The translations under genes were made by a program, and so were the position numbers. Positions 63,505-64,000 of a stretch of DNA of 64,000 nt are shown here, piece after piece. The DNA is taken from the NCBI RefSeq assembly GCF_015832195.1, contig NC_052017.1, positions 47,507,652 through 47,571,651 on the forward strand, read 5' to 3'. The notes under the pieces are model-generated. The model did not search any database. It was not told the origin of the DNA and saw only the letters and a program-made list of their open reading frames with translations. The first letter of the stretch is position 1, and every line of letters starts with the position of its first letter. Origin of the DNA: Motacilla alba alba (lineage: Eukaryota; Chordata; Aves; Passeriformes; Motacillidae).

Positions 63505-63709
63505 TGCAGAAAATGCTCACAGTAGCAGTGTGGAATCTTGTCCTTCCTTGCGGGATGTCCACTCCATCAACCCAACACAGCTGATGGCAAGAATTGAGTC
63601 ATATGAAGGCAGGGAGAAGAAAGGCATATCAGATGTCAGAAGGACTTTCTGTTTGTTTGTTACATTTGATCTCTTATTCATAACTTTACTGTGGATAATA
63701 GAATTAAAT
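63485..63709 (+). CDS. STARD3NL: STARD3 N-terminal-like protein (MENTHO), first coding exon, partial
   Basis: Seen: an ATG opens 75 codons containing SINPTQLMARIESYEGREKK and then GISDVRRTFCLFVTFDLL, which I recognise as vertebrate STARD3NL. The first 26 or so residues are more divergent but align Met to Met with the human protein. A hydrophobic stretch at about residues 54-73 is the first membrane segment of the MENTAL domain. In-frame stops at 63440, 63443 and 63449 make this the first in-frame Met in the exon, and A at -3 gives a fair Kozak context. The exon ends in phase 0 before GTGAGT, after residues IIELN, where the human protein continues into the next exon. Family knowledge: STARD3NL is a late-endosomal four-pass protein that binds cholesterol, pairs with STARD3 and tethers endosomes to ER VAP proteins. 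The remaining MENTAL domain and C-terminus lie beyond the window. Confidence 0.96.
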
Positions 63710-64000
63710 GTGAGTTGTCTTTTCAGTACCTACCCTTAGACGGTATATTAAGGTTTTATTCACTTCAGAGATGGTTGATAAGTTGCTCCTTTCTATCCAA
63801 AAATATTTGTATCTATTTAAGTTTAAGCAGCTTATTTAAGCTTCCATGAACACAGTACCTGCTCAACTGCATCTGCTTTTATTTGTTAAGATATATGTTT
63901 ATTATGAAACCTTTTGATGTTCCTGTAGTCTGTGAACCATGCTGAAAAAAACATTGGAAATCCAAAGTGTAGTCTTCCGTCATCAAAACCAAAAATGTTA
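63710..64000 (+). other. STARD3NL: start of STARD3NL intron 2
   Basis: Begins with GTGAGT. It continues to the window edge without another exon, as expected from the missing remainder of the MENTAL domain. Confidence 0.8.

Larger units (their letters stand above)
63413..63709 (+). other. STARD3NL: STARD3NL exon 2 (72-nt 5'UTR plus first coding segment)
   Basis: The acceptor is a T-rich tract built of GTTT repeats ending in TTTAG at 63412. A branch-point-like CTAAT lies at 63382-63386, about 27 nt upstream. The donor at 63710 is GTGAGT, a perfect intron start, although the exon ends AAT rather than CAG. Non-coding sequence in front of the ATG, together with a CpG island 12 kb upstream, implies a separate non-coding exon 1, as in mammals. 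The exact acceptor is inferred from sequence without a transcript. Confidence 0.82.

Overview
The window looks like bird nuclear DNA, probably from a macrochromosome and possibly from a passerine. The evidence is an AT-rich vertebrate background with no dense coding, several CR1 LINE 3' ends with the avian ATTCTATGATTCT-type tail, an avian endogenous-retrovirus solo LTR, and a tRNA-Ile-derived sequence that resembles the head of the passerine TguSINE1 family. The only protein-coding sequence I can support is the first coding exon of STARD3NL (MENTHO), a late-endosomal cholesterol-binding MENTAL-domain protein, on the + strand at 63485-63709.

Layout. Bases 1 to about 50650 are intergenic. In human 7p14 a long gene-poor interval separates EPDR1 from STARD3NL, so I infer this is the avian counterpart. 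It holds a CR1 tail (4871-5100), an old antisense CR1 (about 18990-19640), a younger CR1 (29035-29680), a CpG-rich LTR-derived sequence with inverted ends (44011-44535) and a 512-bp solo LTR (47425-47936). Several short stretches keep CpG dinucleotides in an otherwise CpG-poor background and could be conserved regulatory elements. Another CR1 tail (50650-50960) lies just before the STARD3NL promoter.

Bases 51040-52210 are a CpG island, taken as the STARD3NL promoter and non-coding exon 1. It contains a palindromic double GATA site, a 68-nt pure pyrimidine tract and a CLEAR/M-box-like TCACGTG motif. Intron 1 is about 12 kb (best donor 51345, acceptor ending 63412). It contains a CR1 tail fragment, the tRNA-Ile-derived element, a long frame-broken CR1 with reverse-transcriptase remnants (58395-59548), several long poly-T or poly-A runs, and a possible conserved element near 62430-62615. 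Exon 2 (63413-63709) carries two upstream ORFs and the first 75 codons of STARD3NL. The window ends 291 bases into intron 2, so the rest of the gene lies beyond it.

I saw no prokaryotic or phage genes, CRISPR arrays, rRNA or intact tRNA, and no convincing new protein-coding system. The observations most worth a second look are the inverted LTR structure, the promoter motifs, the overlapping upstream ORF and the CpG-retaining islands.
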